Positions 8,699 to 14,777 of a stretch of 15,356 bases of DNA are shown here, in pieces. The notes under the pieces were generated by a model. That model was not told the origin of the DNA, made no database searches, and was given only the letters and a program-made list of their open reading frames with translations. The position numbers were made by a program, and so were the translations under genes. Numbering within the stretch: the stretch's first letter is position 1; each line of letters starts with the position of its first letter. The DNA is taken from assembly GCA_016744485.1 (NCBI GenBank), contig JADGEG010000028.1:1-15356 (forward strand), read 5' to 3'. Source of the stretch: Arcobacter sp. GTDB lineage: Bacteria; Campylobacterota; Campylobacteria; Campylobacterales; Arcobacteraceae.

Positions 8699-8850
8699 TA
8701 GCTTTTATGCTCACCAGTATTTACATTCAACATATGAGGCATTTTCCAAGTTCCATCTGTATCTTTAACTGGTTTTTTCAATGTTATTTTATAATGTGTT
8801 CTTCTTTTTGCTGCTCTACTATGAGAGACTCGTCTTTTTGGTACTGCCAT
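8698..8850 (-). CDS. rpmF: 50S ribosomal protein L32 (cysteine-free form)
   Basis: The 50-residue product starts [21 protein letters not shown], the unmistakable L32 N-terminus. The start at 8850 is preferred over an in-frame ATG at 8943: the extra 31 residues would overlap the DUF177 gene and do not resemble L32, whereas AAGGAAAATAAA directly precedes 8850. The C-terminal half, [15 protein letters not shown], has none of the four cysteines that bind zinc in the other L32 type. This is the zinc-independent variant, which I recall also for C. jejuni. The ribosome binding site spans the DUF177 stop codon, indicating tight coupling, and the stop overlaps the plsX start. Confidence 0.95.
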   Translation of the reverse strand: MAVPKRRVSHSRAAKRRTHYKITLKKPVKDTDGTWKMPHMLNVNTGEHKS

Positions 8851-8860
8851 TTTATTTTCC

Positions 8861-9238
8861 TTAAAATTCTTTTTCGTATATCGAATTAATGTCTGTACAT
8901 TTCGTACACATATGATAATCACTTTGTATAGATGAAATTTCATCTTTTATTAGTTCATCAAAATCTATTATACCATTAATACATTCAATTACTGCATCTT
9001 TTGAATTATCATCTTTATAAATACCATTACTGATTAACAAATCAACTTCTTCATTAATTAACTCTTTGTATTCTTCATTGCATCGTGAACATATTATTTT
9101 AATATTTCCATCTATATGAACTTGTACTTTTAGAAGATTATTCGATACTCTACAAAATGTACCATCAACCTTTATTAAACCTTGCTTTAAAACAAGATTT
9201 TGCTCAAGTCTTGATATCTTATTAAATTCTATCTTCAT
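8861..9238 (-). CDS. DUF177/YceD-family protein
   Basis: A 125-residue protein encoded immediately before rpmF, the standard place for the DUF177 (YceD, plant DCL homologue) family, which is implicated in 23S rRNA accumulation in E. coli and plants. Seen: a beta-rich N-terminus, a CSRC pair (C50, C53), the long acidic loop with [12 protein letters not shown] (91-102), and a second pair CTKC (C111, C114). The four cysteines look like a small metal-binding site; many bacterial members keep only some of them. No membrane segment. A TATAAT sequence on the minus strand (9256-9251), 13 bases before the ATG, could serve as a -10 for an internal promoter, though no -35 is evident. Confidence 0.82.
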   Translation of the reverse strand: MKIEFNKISRLEQNLVLKQGLIKVDGTFCRVSNNLLKVQVHIDGNIKIICSRCNEEYKELINEEVDLLISNGIYKDDNSKDAVIECINGIIDFDELIKDEISSIQSDYHMCTKCTDINSIYEKEF

Positions 9239-9259
9239 TATTAACTTTATATTATAGTA

Positions 9260-9673
9260 TTAACAAATATCTTTTTTTGCAAAGAAGAAAGCTATTTCTT
9301 CTTTTGCATTTTGTAAAGAATCTGAACCATGAACTGCATTTGCATCAATTGAATCTGCAAAATCTGCTCTAATAGTTCCTGTTTTCGCTTCCTTTGGGTT
9401 GGTTGCACCCATTAATTCTCTATTTAAACTCATTGCATTTGTTCCTTCAAGAATACTTACAACAACTGGACCAGAAATCATAAATTCAACTAATTCACCA
9501 TAAAATGGTCTTTTTGAATGTACAGCATAAAAAGCCTCTGCATCTTCTTTACTTAACTGAATTTTTTTACTAGCTGCAATTCTTAAATTAGCAGTTTCAA
9601 ATCTATCTAATATTTTTCCAACTACATTTTTTTGTACTGCATCTGGCTTGATGATTGATAATGTTTGTTCCAT
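9260..9673 (-). CDS. ndk: Nucleoside diphosphate kinase
   Basis: Transfers the gamma phosphate between nucleoside triphosphates and diphosphates through a phosphohistidine. The 137-residue protein has the SIIKPDAV start (K9), the [11 protein letters not shown] segment and the active histidine H115 in NAVHGSDS, all as expected. The C-terminus ends in a cysteine (KKDIC). It lies between the ferredoxins and DUF177, the same relative position I recall for C. jejuni ndk. On the minus strand a TATTAT hexamer (9712-9707) about 34 bases before the ATG is a possible -10. The preceding T-rich tract may act as an upstream element or as the end of the ferredoxin transcript. The gap to DUF177 is 21 bases. 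Confidence 0.97.
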   Translation of the reverse strand: MEQTLSIIKPDAVQKNVVGKILDRFETANLRIAASKKIQLSKEDAEAFYAVHSKRPFYGELVEFMISGPVVVSILEGTNAMSLNRELMGATNPKEAKTGTIRADFADSIDANAVHGSDSLQNAKEEIAFFFAKKDIC

Positions 9674-9714
9674 AATTAATAACCTTACTTTAAATTTAAG
9701 TCGGCAATAATATC

Positions 9715-9731
9715 AAAAAAACAAAAAAAAA
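9715..9731. repeat. Homopolymeric A tract (A7-C-A9) between ferredoxin and ndk
   Basis: Sixteen of 17 bases are A (A7 at 9715-9721, C, A9 at 9723-9731). Read on the transcribed minus strand this is a T-run 9 bases past the ferredoxin stop and upstream of the ndk -10 candidate. No convincing GC stem precedes it, so it is not called as an intrinsic terminator. It could help terminate or act as a promoter upstream element. Confidence 0.5.
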
Positions 9732-9740
9732 GCAAGTATA

Positions 9741-10001
9741 TCAACTCTCTTCATAACAATCTTCTCCATCAATTTTTCCTTCAGTATTAGGATGATCCCA
9801 AACTATACATTTAACAACAGGGCAAACTTGTACACAAGCAGGATGTTCAAAATCTCCTATACACTCAGTACAAGTACTTTGTTCAACAAAATATATATCG
9901 TCTTCATTTTCATTGTCAATATTATTTATAATTGAATTACTTGGACATTCACCCAAACAGGCATCACAATTTATACAAACATTTGTAATTTTAACCGCCA
10001 T
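9741..10001 (-). CDS. 2[4Fe-4S] ferredoxin, Alvin type, second (diverged) copy
   Basis: An 86-residue low-potential electron carrier. The first cluster motif is C9-x2-C12-x2-C15-x3-C19-P. The second is C44-x2-C47-x8-C56-x3-C60-P, where the 8-residue spacer is the hallmark of Allochromatium vinosum-type ferredoxins, and the C-terminal tail carries extra cysteines C65 and C82. It is a tandem paralogue of the gene at 10048-10305: by eye about 52 of 85 positions are identical, and all ten cysteines are kept. Differences cluster in the loops (26-34, 51-53, 62-64), with this copy less proline- and acid-rich around C60. AAGGG lies before the start, and 46 bases separate it from the upstream copy. 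Redox partners are unknown. Confidence 0.92.
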   Translation of the reverse strand: MAVKITNVCINCDACLGECPSNSIINNIDNENEDDIYFVEQSTCTECIGDFEHPACVQVCPVVKCIVWDHPNTEGKIDGEDCYEES

Positions 10002-10047
10002 TTAATTCCCTTTATTGTCTATAATTTTACCATTTCAAATACATATT

Positions 10048-10305
10048 TTATTCTTCTACGCAAGGTTCTCCATTTACTGCACCTTCTGTTGTTGGATTGT
10101 CCCAAACAATACAACCCTCAGTAGGACAAGCTTCAGCACATGCTGGCTCATCGTTATCGCCAACACATTCTGTACATGTAGAAGGGTTTACATAGTATAT
10201 ATCTTCACCTTGAGGGTTTTCATCATTATCAACTATTGATTCTGTTGGACATTCATCTAAACATGCATCGCAATTGATACATGTATCTGTAATTTTAACT
10301 GCCAT
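10048..10305 (-). CDS. fdxA: 2[4Fe-4S] ferredoxin FdxA, Alvin type, first copy
   Basis: An 85-residue acidic ferredoxin with C9/C12/C15/C19 and C44/C47/C56/C60 as the two cluster-binding sets. It has the x8 insertion loop (VGDNDEPA) and the C-terminal extension with C65 and C82. It is divergent from the peroxiredoxin gene at 10434. I recall the same arrangement in C. jejuni, where FdxA is iron-induced and linked to aerotolerance, so this copy is the better candidate for the orthologue. The ribosome binding site AAAGGAAAT is strong. A second, diverged copy follows directly. Function is inferred from family and context: an electron carrier in low-potential metabolism or oxygen tolerance. Confidence 0.92.
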   Translation of the reverse strand: MAVKITDTCINCDACLDECPTESIVDNDENPQGEDIYYVNPSTCTECVGDNDEPACAEACPTEGCIVWDNPTTEGAVNGEPCVEE

Positions 10306-10433
10306 TTTATTTCCTTTTGATTTTACAATTTAGTTTTAACTTTAGCATAGAAAGAATTAAAATTTCTTTAAAGTCAAAGTGTATTATAAGTTTATTCTAT
10401 TACAATAGCAAATATCAATATTAAGGAAAATAA
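10306..10433. promoter_or_regulatory. Divergent fdxA / peroxiredoxin control region
   Basis: This 128-base gap holds the promoters for two divergent redox genes. Visible: an imperfect palindrome AAAGAATT-AA-AATTTCTTT at 10351-10369 in its middle, and on the plus strand a TGTATTATAAG stretch (10380-10390, extended -10-like) plus TACAAT (10401-10406) as alternative -10 elements. AAGGAAA precedes the peroxiredoxin ATG. The palindrome is a plausible operator for an iron- or peroxide-sensing regulator of the Fur/PerR kind, known for ahpC in C. jejuni, but it is pure A/T-rich sequence and I could not match it to a defined box. Confidence 0.4.
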
Positions 10434-11030
10434 ATGTTAGTTACAAAAAAAGCACCAGACTTTACAGCTACAACTGTATTAGAAAATGGTGAAATAGTTG
10501 AAAAGTTTAATTTATATGAAAATTTTGGAGAAAAAGGTACTGTTTTATTTTTTTACCCTTTAGATTTTACTTTTGTTTGTCCTTCTGAAATTATTGCATT
10601 TTCTAAAAGAGTGTCAGATTTTAAACAAAGAGGTATAAATGTTATTGGTGTTTCTGTTGATTCACAATTTTCTCACTTTGCTTGGAGAGAAACTGATGTT
10701 AATAATGGTGGAATTGGAAGAATTCAGTACCCATTAGTTGCAGATATTACTAAATCTATTGCTAGAGACTATGATGTATTATTAAATGATGCTGTTGCAC
10801 TAAGAGGATCTTTTTTAATTGATGCTGATGGAACAATAAGACATGCTGTTATTAATGATTTACCATTAGGTAGAAATATTGACGAAATGTTAAGAATGGT
10901 AGATACTATGTTATTTACAAATGAGCATGGTGAAGTATGTCCTGCTGGTTGGTCTAAAGGAGATGAAGGTATGAAAGCATCTACCCAAGGTGTTGCTGAA
11001 TATTTATCAAAACACTCAAGCACTCTATAA
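10434..11030 (+). CDS. ahpC: Typical 2-Cys peroxiredoxin (alkyl hydroperoxide reductase C)
   Basis: Reduces hydrogen peroxide, organic peroxides and possibly peroxynitrite in the cytoplasm. In the 198-residue protein the peroxidatic cysteine is C49 in DFTFVCPSE, supported by P42, T46 and R124 (VALRG). The resolving cysteine is C169 in GEVCPAGW. A GGIG loop (92-95) is present as in sensitivity-type Prx1/AhpC enzymes, but the C-terminus ends YLSKHSSTL without the YF motif, so over-oxidation sensitivity is uncertain. No AhpF gene is adjacent; reduction probably relies on thioredoxin, as in related Helicobacter. It is divergent from fdxA and closed by a strong hairpin, so it is monocistronic. Confidence 0.95.
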   Translation: MLVTKKAPDFTATTVLENGEIVEKFNLYENFGEKGTVLFFYPLDFTFVCPSEIIAFSKRVSDFKQRGINVIGVSVDSQFSHFAWRETDVNNGGIGRIQYPLVADITKSIARDYDVLLNDAVALRGSFLIDADGTIRHAVINDLPLGRNIDEMLRMVDTMLFTNEHGEVCPAGWSKGDEGMKASTQGVAEYLSKHSSTL

Positions 11031-11038
11031 AAAAATAG

Positions 11039-11076
11039 AAAGATATCAAAGTATATTTTGATATCTTTTCTTTATC
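11039..11076 (+). terminator. Intrinsic terminator after ahpC
   Basis: AAAGATATCAAA (11039-11050) and TTTGATATCTTT (11057-11068) are exact reverse complements, giving a 12 bp stem with a 6-base loop (GTATAT). It starts 8 bases after the stop codon and runs into a T-rich tail (TTTTCTTTAT). It is the clearest terminator in the window, and because it is symmetric it may work in both directions. Confidence 0.75.
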
Positions 11077-11156
11077 ATATTTTTTATAAATAATCTTTGC
11101 AATAAAACTAATATCTCATTTAAATAATACTATTTCATATCTTAAAATTAATATTA

Positions 11157-11264
11157 TACTTAAATTAACTAAACTTTAAATACTTTAAAATACTTCATTC
11201 ATTTGAATTAAAGCTATATAATATAGTTGTAAAAACTACTATTATAAAGTATCTAATAGTTATA
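11157..11264 (+). repeat. Direct repeat copy A (about 108 bp, AT-rich)
   Basis: Aligned by eye with 13311-13419 in the same orientation, this block matches at roughly 85 percent over 108 bases with one single-base gap. The longest exact stretch begins TTAACTAAACTTTAAATA, and AAAAACTACTATT is shared further on. Inside, ATACTTC (11190-11196) and AAAGTAT (11246-11252) form a near-perfect outer stem around a TAGTTGTAAAAACTA hairpin. CTATTA and TAATAG form another small stem near the right end. No coding potential is seen within it. It lies between the ahpC terminator and a possible gene relic. Origin unknown: a dispersed non-coding repeat, MITE-like element or duplication scar. Confidence 0.8.
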
Positions 11265-11398
11265 AACTAGAACTTAAAACTATAAAACCAAGAATACATT
11301 CTGTATTAAGTGATAAAGTATCAAATGGAAATGCTAATACTATAGATGTAGATGATTTAGGAAAAATAAAAGTCTTATTTCATAAACTAAGAAAATGC
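11222..11398 (+). pseudogene. Protein-like gene relic, possibly VgrG/gp5-type spike fragment
   Basis: A plus-strand frame is open from 11222 and has no start codon that makes sense. From about 11270 it encodes a convincing protein stretch: LKTIKPRIHSVLSDKV (from 11273), then NTIDVDDLGKIKVLFHKLR (11336-11392). The D-x-x-G-K-I-K-V-x-F-H pattern, preceded by a P-R-I and S-N-G segment, resembles the OB-fold region of VgrG/phage gp5 spike proteins (usually D-E-Y-G-R-V-K-V-x-F-H-W-D). After about 11392 the frame runs into the antisense of the AraC gene and loses sense. No start, no ribosome binding site and no partner type VI genes are here, so if real it is a decayed fragment. Family call is tentative. 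Confidence 0.4.
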
Positions 11399-12268
11399 AA
11401 CAGGCACATAATATTTTGCTACAAACTTTCCATTATTATCAAAAAAATCATTTTTACTAAATTTAATATATGAAGGAATTGTTGTAGCTTCATAAGCACT
11501 ATTTGGTAAGAAATAGTGATAAACCCATTGAATTAATTTTAAGATATCCTCATATTTACCTTCAAAAGAAAATTTTGCACATAATCCAGAGTATAAATTA
11601 AAATAAGGTAAATTTGTGTTTTCTATGATCTCATTTTCATTTAAAACAATGGCTGCTAAATAATGACAATCTTGAGGTTTAGTAATAATTGGATTATCAT
11701 GATATATTCCAATTTGAAAATATTCTTTAATATTATTAGTATAAACCCAAGCTTTTAACTTTTGCCATGTTTTTTTAGAATTATTTCCATGACCTTTTTG
11801 TCTTATATAATAAGCCACTTTTTTTTCTATCTTAATAATCTCAGGTTCCATACAAAAATAGTTTTGCTTAACCAAAGAGATTTTAGGACAAAGATTAAGT
11901 ATCTTATTTGAGTATTCTTTATATCCTCCTTTTCTCCACTGTTTTGGAGTTTGACAAAAGCGTTCTTTAAAAGCACGTAAAAAAGAAGTTTGAGAACTAT
12001 ATCCACACATAAAAGCAATTTTACTAATAGTTGATGCTTGGTTTGTTATTAATAAATTAGAAGCTTTTTGAAGCCTTATTGATTTAATACTTGCATAAAT
12101 ATTTTCACCCATTTGTTCTTTAAAAATACGGTGAAAATGAAACTTGCTTATATTAAACTCCATTGCCATTTGATCAATATTAATTGCAGTATCAATATAA
12201 GTATTAATATAATTCATCATTTCATTTGCTATTTTACTATGCAATAAGGAAGTTTCTTTTTTATGCAT
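11387..12268 (-). CDS. AraC-family regulator with C-terminal GyrI-like effector domain
   Basis: A 293-residue transcription factor. The N-terminal part holds the paired AraC helix-turn-helix motifs: INIDQMAMEFNISKFHFHRIFK (29-50) and TISKIAFMCGYSSQTSFLRAFK (80-101), ending with TPKQWRK (107-113). Residues about 141-293 form a GyrI-like small-molecule-binding domain (EPEIIKIEKKVAYYIRQKG, later IPSYIKF and YYVPV), so the order is DNA-binding then sensor, as in Rob and SoxS-GyrI fusions. It diverges from the exporter gene at 12407 over a 138-base region with repeated GCACTAA sites, so it probably controls the exporter and itself. The ligand may be a thiol-related metabolite or a drug; this is inference from its neighbours. 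The ribosome binding site is weak. Confidence 0.92.
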   Translation of the reverse strand: MHKKETSLLHSKIANEMMNYINTYIDTAINIDQMAMEFNISKFHFHRIFKEQMGENIYASIKSIRLQKASNLLITNQASTISKIAFMCGYSSQTSFLRAFKERFCQTPKQWRKGGYKEYSNKILNLCPKISLVKQNYFCMEPEIIKIEKKVAYYIRQKGHGNNSKKTWQKLKAWVYTNNIKEYFQIGIYHDNPIITKPQDCHYLAAIVLNENEIIENTNLPYFNLYSGLCAKFSFEGKYEDILKLIQWVYHYFLPNSAYEATTIPSYIKFSKNDFFDNNGKFVAKYYVPVAFS

Positions 12269-12406
12269 TTTTTAACTTTTCAAAATTTATTTTAATAATT
12301 ATAGCACTAAAAGTATAAATACTTAGCAAAAATAGATAACTATTAAGGCACTAATTATAAAGAAAAAACTTTTTTTAATAGATAAAATTATAAAAAAGGA
12401 ACGAAC
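12269..12406. promoter_or_regulatory. Divergent araC-type regulator / exporter promoter region
   Basis: GCACTAA occurs twice in direct orientation (12304-12310 and 12348-12354), 44 bases apart, each followed within three bases by TATAAA. On the minus strand TATAAT (12303-12298) is a likely -10 for the regulator gene, and the first GCACTAA site covers the space just upstream of it. A perfect palindrome AAGTAT-AA-ATACTT lies at 12311-12324. AAGGAAC (12396-12402) is the exporter ribosome binding site. Tandem direct half-sites suit AraC-family binding, but the target is not proven. Confidence 0.4.
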
Positions 12407-13294
12407 ATGACAAAAAAAGATTTAATTATAGCAATTTTTATTACTTTTATGTGGGGAGTTAATTTTTCATTTATCAAAATGGGACTTGGCTCTTTAGACC
12501 CATTTATGTTAGCTGCTTTAAGATTTTTTCTTTGTGCTATACCTTTAATATTTTTTATTAAAAAACCATCTGTAGAATTTAAATATATTATTTCATATGG
12601 TTTATTTTTTGGTGTTGGTTTATGGGGAATATTATATTTAGGAATGTACTTTGGAATATCAGCAGGAATGGCTTCTATTGTTTTACAATTAGGTGTATTT
12701 TTCACAGTAATTTTATCATATTTTATTTTAAAAGAGAAAATAAATATTTATAATAAAATAGGCTTTGTTTGTGCTTTATTAGGTATTTTTTTAGTTTTTT
12801 TAGTAAGTGATGGAACAGTTACACTAATAGGTGTACTTTTAGTAATATTATCAGCAGTTTCGTGGGCTTTGTTAAATATCATTATTAAAAAAGCACAAAC
12901 AAAAGAAGTGTTTGCTTTTTTAATATGGTCGACTCTTTTTCCACCAATACCATTATTCTTTTTAGCATATTTGACTCAAGGTGAAATAGTTTTTGTTAAT
13001 TTTATACAAGACATTGATATAAAAGCTATAATTTCTATTATTTTTCAAGTTTATCCAACTACAATATTTGGTTATTGGGTATGGAATTCTTTACTTAGCA
13101 AATACCCTGTATCTCTTGTATCGCCTTTGAGTTTACTTATTCCCATATTTGGACTTTTAGGTTCTTTTGTATTTTTTAATGAAGAAGTAGGAATTTATAA
13201 AATATTAGCTTGTGTTATTATTGTTGTAGGTTTAGGAATAAATACTTTTGGAAATAAAATTATTAAAATATTTAAACATGATTATAAGTCCTAA
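12407..13294 (+). CDS. eamA: DMT-superfamily exporter, EamA/YdeD-like (O-acetylserine/cysteine type)
   Basis: A 295-residue inner-membrane protein with about ten hydrophobic helices arranged as two EamA repeats. It begins with a DLIIAIFITFMWGVNFSFIK first helix and ends with a lysine-rich cytoplasmic tail. It resembles E. coli EamA (YdeD), the O-acetylserine/cysteine exporter, in several places I can recall: WGxNF near residue 16, LAALRF (35-40), the xxIWSxLxPxxPxF segment (about 192-205), PLSLLxPxxGL (about 242-252) and the GLxINxFG end. Since metY and cysK follow 211 bases later, export of O-acetylserine, O-acetylhomoserine or cysteine is a sensible guess. Related EamA proteins move other metabolites, so substrate is moderate confidence. 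It diverges from an AraC regulator and ends 16 bases before repeat copy B. Confidence 0.85.
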   Translation: MTKKDLIIAIFITFMWGVNFSFIKMGLGSLDPFMLAALRFFLCAIPLIFFIKKPSVEFKYIISYGLFFGVGLWGILYLGMYFGISAGMASIVLQLGVFFTVILSYFILKEKINIYNKIGFVCALLGIFLVFLVSDGTVTLIGVLLVILSAVSWALLNIIIKKAQTKEVFAFLIWSTLFPPIPLFFLAYLTQGEIVFVNFIQDIDIKAIISIIFQVYPTTIFGYWVWNSLLSKYPVSLVSPLSLLIPIFGLLGSFVFFNEEVGIYKILACVIIVVGLGINTFGNKIIKIFKHDYKS

Positions 13295-13310
13295 AAATAG
13301 TATTAAAAAA

Positions 13311-13419
13311 TACTTAAGTTAACTAAACTTTAAATAAATTAAAAATACTTCTTTTGTTTAAACTAAAGTTATATAGTCTAGTTTTAAAAACTACTATTTT
13401 GAAGTATCTAGTAGCTATA
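13311..13419 (+). repeat. Direct repeat copy B (about 109 bp, AT-rich)
   Basis: Same-orientation partner of 11157-11264 (about 16 mismatches and one gap by eye). Its structure is cleaner than copy A: ATACTTC (13345-13351) pairs exactly with GAAGTAT (13401-13407), enclosing TAGTTTT-A-AAAACTA (13379-13393). CTACTA and TAGTAG form a further 6 bp stem close to the right end. A small hairpin AGTATT-AAAA-AATACT (13299-13314) straddles its left edge, just past the exporter stop. The block sits upstream of, not inside, the metY transcript. No coding sense is seen. Confidence 0.8.
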
Positions 13420-13420
13420 T

Positions 13421-13439
13421 TTTAATAAACTATATTAAA
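13421..13439. promoter_or_regulatory. Palindrome upstream of the metY -35 box
   Basis: TTTAATA-N5-TATTAAA is a perfect 7 bp inverted repeat ending 4 bases before the metY -35 hexamer, a position where an activator or repressor could act. All bases of the arms are A/T, so chance is a real alternative. The Rrf2 regulator encoded downstream is the natural candidate binder. Confidence 0.3.
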
Positions 13440-13443
13440 TAAC

Positions 13444-13472
13444 TTGACAATTAAGAAAAAATATTATACAAT
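13444..13472 (+). promoter_or_regulatory. Sigma-70 promoter of the metY-rrf2-cysK operon
   Basis: TTGACA (13444-13449), a 17-base spacer and TACAAT (13467-13472) make the best consensus promoter in the window. Transcription would start near 13479-13480, leaving a leader of about 25 bases with AAGGA (13492-13496) placed 8 bases before the metY ATG. The short leader leaves no room for a riboswitch. Confidence 0.75.
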
Positions 13473-13504
13473 TCTTTAATAAAAATATTTCAAGGATAAA
13501 AATA

Positions 13505-14773
13505 ATGCACAATGAAACCATCGCTATACATTCAGGTTATGACAAAACAGAAGCTTATGGCTCAATGTCTGTACCACTAGTCCAAACAACAGCATATGCT
13601 TTTAGAGATGCACAACATGCTGCAAATTTATTTGCACTTAAAGAATTAGGACCAATTTACACAAGATTAAATAATCCAACAACTGATATTTTAGAACAAA
13701 GATATGCTTTATTAGAAAAAGGTGCAGGATCTTTATGTGTTTCTTCTGGACAAGCTGCTATTTTTTACTCCATTGTTAATGTAGCTAGTGTTGGAGATAA
13801 TATTTTAATCTCTGATAAATTATATGGAGGTGCCGTTACACTTTTAACTCATACTCTTAAAAAATTTGGAATTACTGCAAATATTTTTAAAAGTGCAGAT
13901 GCTTCAAATTTAGAAAAACAAATTAATGATAAAACAAAAGCTATTTTTTTTGAAAGTCTATCAAATCCTCAAGTAGCCATTGCTGATATTGAAGGTATTG
14001 TAAAAATAGCTAAAAAACATGGTGTTATAAGTATCTGTGATAATACAGTTGCTAGTGCTGCACTTTTTAATCCTCTATCATGGGGTGTTGATATTGTAGT
14101 TCATTCTACAAGTAAATATACTTCAGGACAAGGTACTGTTATTGGTGGAATTATAATTGAAAGAGATGGTATGGCAGAATTTTTCAAAAAAAATTCCACT
14201 AGATATCCTGATTTTAATGAACCTGATGTTTCATATCATGGTTTAGTTTATACAGATGTTCCACTTCCTAACTTTACACTAAGAGCTAGATTATCTCTTG
14301 CAAGAGACATAGGTGCAGTTCAATCTCCTCATAATTCTTGGTTATTATTACAAAGTTTAGAGACTTTATCTTTACGAGTTGATAAACACTCTAGCAATGC
14401 TTTAAAAGTTGCAAAATTTTTAGAATCTCATCCTAAAGTAACAAGTGTTAATTATCCTGCTTTAGAATCTAATGAAAATTATAAAAAATCAAAACAATAC
14501 TTTAAAGATGGAAAGTCTTCTGGACTTTTATCTTTTGAAATAAACTCTTTTGAAGAAGCTAGAAATATTATAGATAGTACAAAATTATTTTCAGTAGTTG
14601 TCAATATTGGAGATTCAAAATCACTAATTGTTCATCCTGCTTCAACAACACATTCACAAATGAATGAAGAAGAATTAAAAGATGCAGGAATTAATCCTAC
14701 GACAATACGATTATCAATTGGTTTAGAAAATCCTATTGATTTAATAGATGATTTAACTTTGGCATTAAAGTAA
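13505..14773 (+). CDS. metY: O-acetylhomoserine aminocarboxypropyltransferase (sulfhydrylase), MetY type
   Basis: PLP enzyme of the Cys/Met metabolism family that makes homocysteine from O-acetylhomoserine and sulfide. Some members also use O-acetylserine. In the 422 residues, the YTRLNNPT segment (52-59; Y52 and R54 contact PLP phosphate of the neighbouring subunit), SSGQAA (80-85), FESLSNP (149-155), D179 in CDNT and the Schiff-base lysine K204 in HSTSKYTSGQG are visible. The insertion with FNEPDVSYHGLVY, typical of MetY rather than MetB/MetC, supports the call. The loop after K204 (TSGQG) is less usual than the more common GGHG form. It heads an operon with an Rrf2 regulator and cysK. Confidence 0.92.
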   Translation: MHNETIAIHSGYDKTEAYGSMSVPLVQTTAYAFRDAQHAANLFALKELGPIYTRLNNPTTDILEQRYALLEKGAGSLCVSSGQAAIFYSIVNVASVGDNILISDKLYGGAVTLLTHTLKKFGITANIFKSADASNLEKQINDKTKAIFFESLSNPQVAIADIEGIVKIAKKHGVISICDNTVASAALFNPLSWGVDIVVHSTSKYTSGQGTVIGGIIIERDGMAEFFKKNSTRYPDFNEPDVSYHGLVYTDVPLPNFTLRARLSLARDIGAVQSPHNSWLLLQSLETLSLRVDKHSSNALKVAKFLESHPKVTSVNYPALESNENYKKSKQYFKDGKSSGLLSFEINSFEEARNIIDSTKLFSVVVNIGDSKSLIVHPASTTHSQMNEEELKDAGINPTTIRLSIGLENPIDLIDDLTLALK

Positions 14774-14777
14774 AGTT

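Noticed and set aside
8451..8889. Plus-strand open frames opposite plsX and rpmF
   Set aside because: They are antisense shadows of plsX, rpmF and the DUF177 end with no recognisable protein features.
8851..8943. In-frame 31-codon N-terminal extension of L32
   Set aside because: It overlaps the DUF177 reading frame, does not resemble L32, and a strong ribosome binding site sits directly before the ATG at 8850 that gives the standard [11 protein letters not shown] start.
11157..11264. CRISPR repeat-spacer structure
   Set aside because: Only two copies exist, 2.15 kb apart, with genes between them; no regular short repeats or cas genes are present.
12388..12705. Minus-strand 105-codon frame opposite the exporter
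   Set aside because: Antisense of the hydrophobic EamA helices; its lysine, isoleucine and asparagine bias mirrors the exporter codons and no family is recognised.
11157..13419. An intact transposon or integron bounded by the repeats
   Set aside because: The repeats are direct, not terminal inverted repeats; no transposase, integrase or target-site duplication is visible between or beside them.
13421..13504. SAM or other riboswitch in front of metY
   Set aside because: The likely start site leaves a leader of only about 25 bases with no GC-containing conserved stems, so no known riboswitch can fit.
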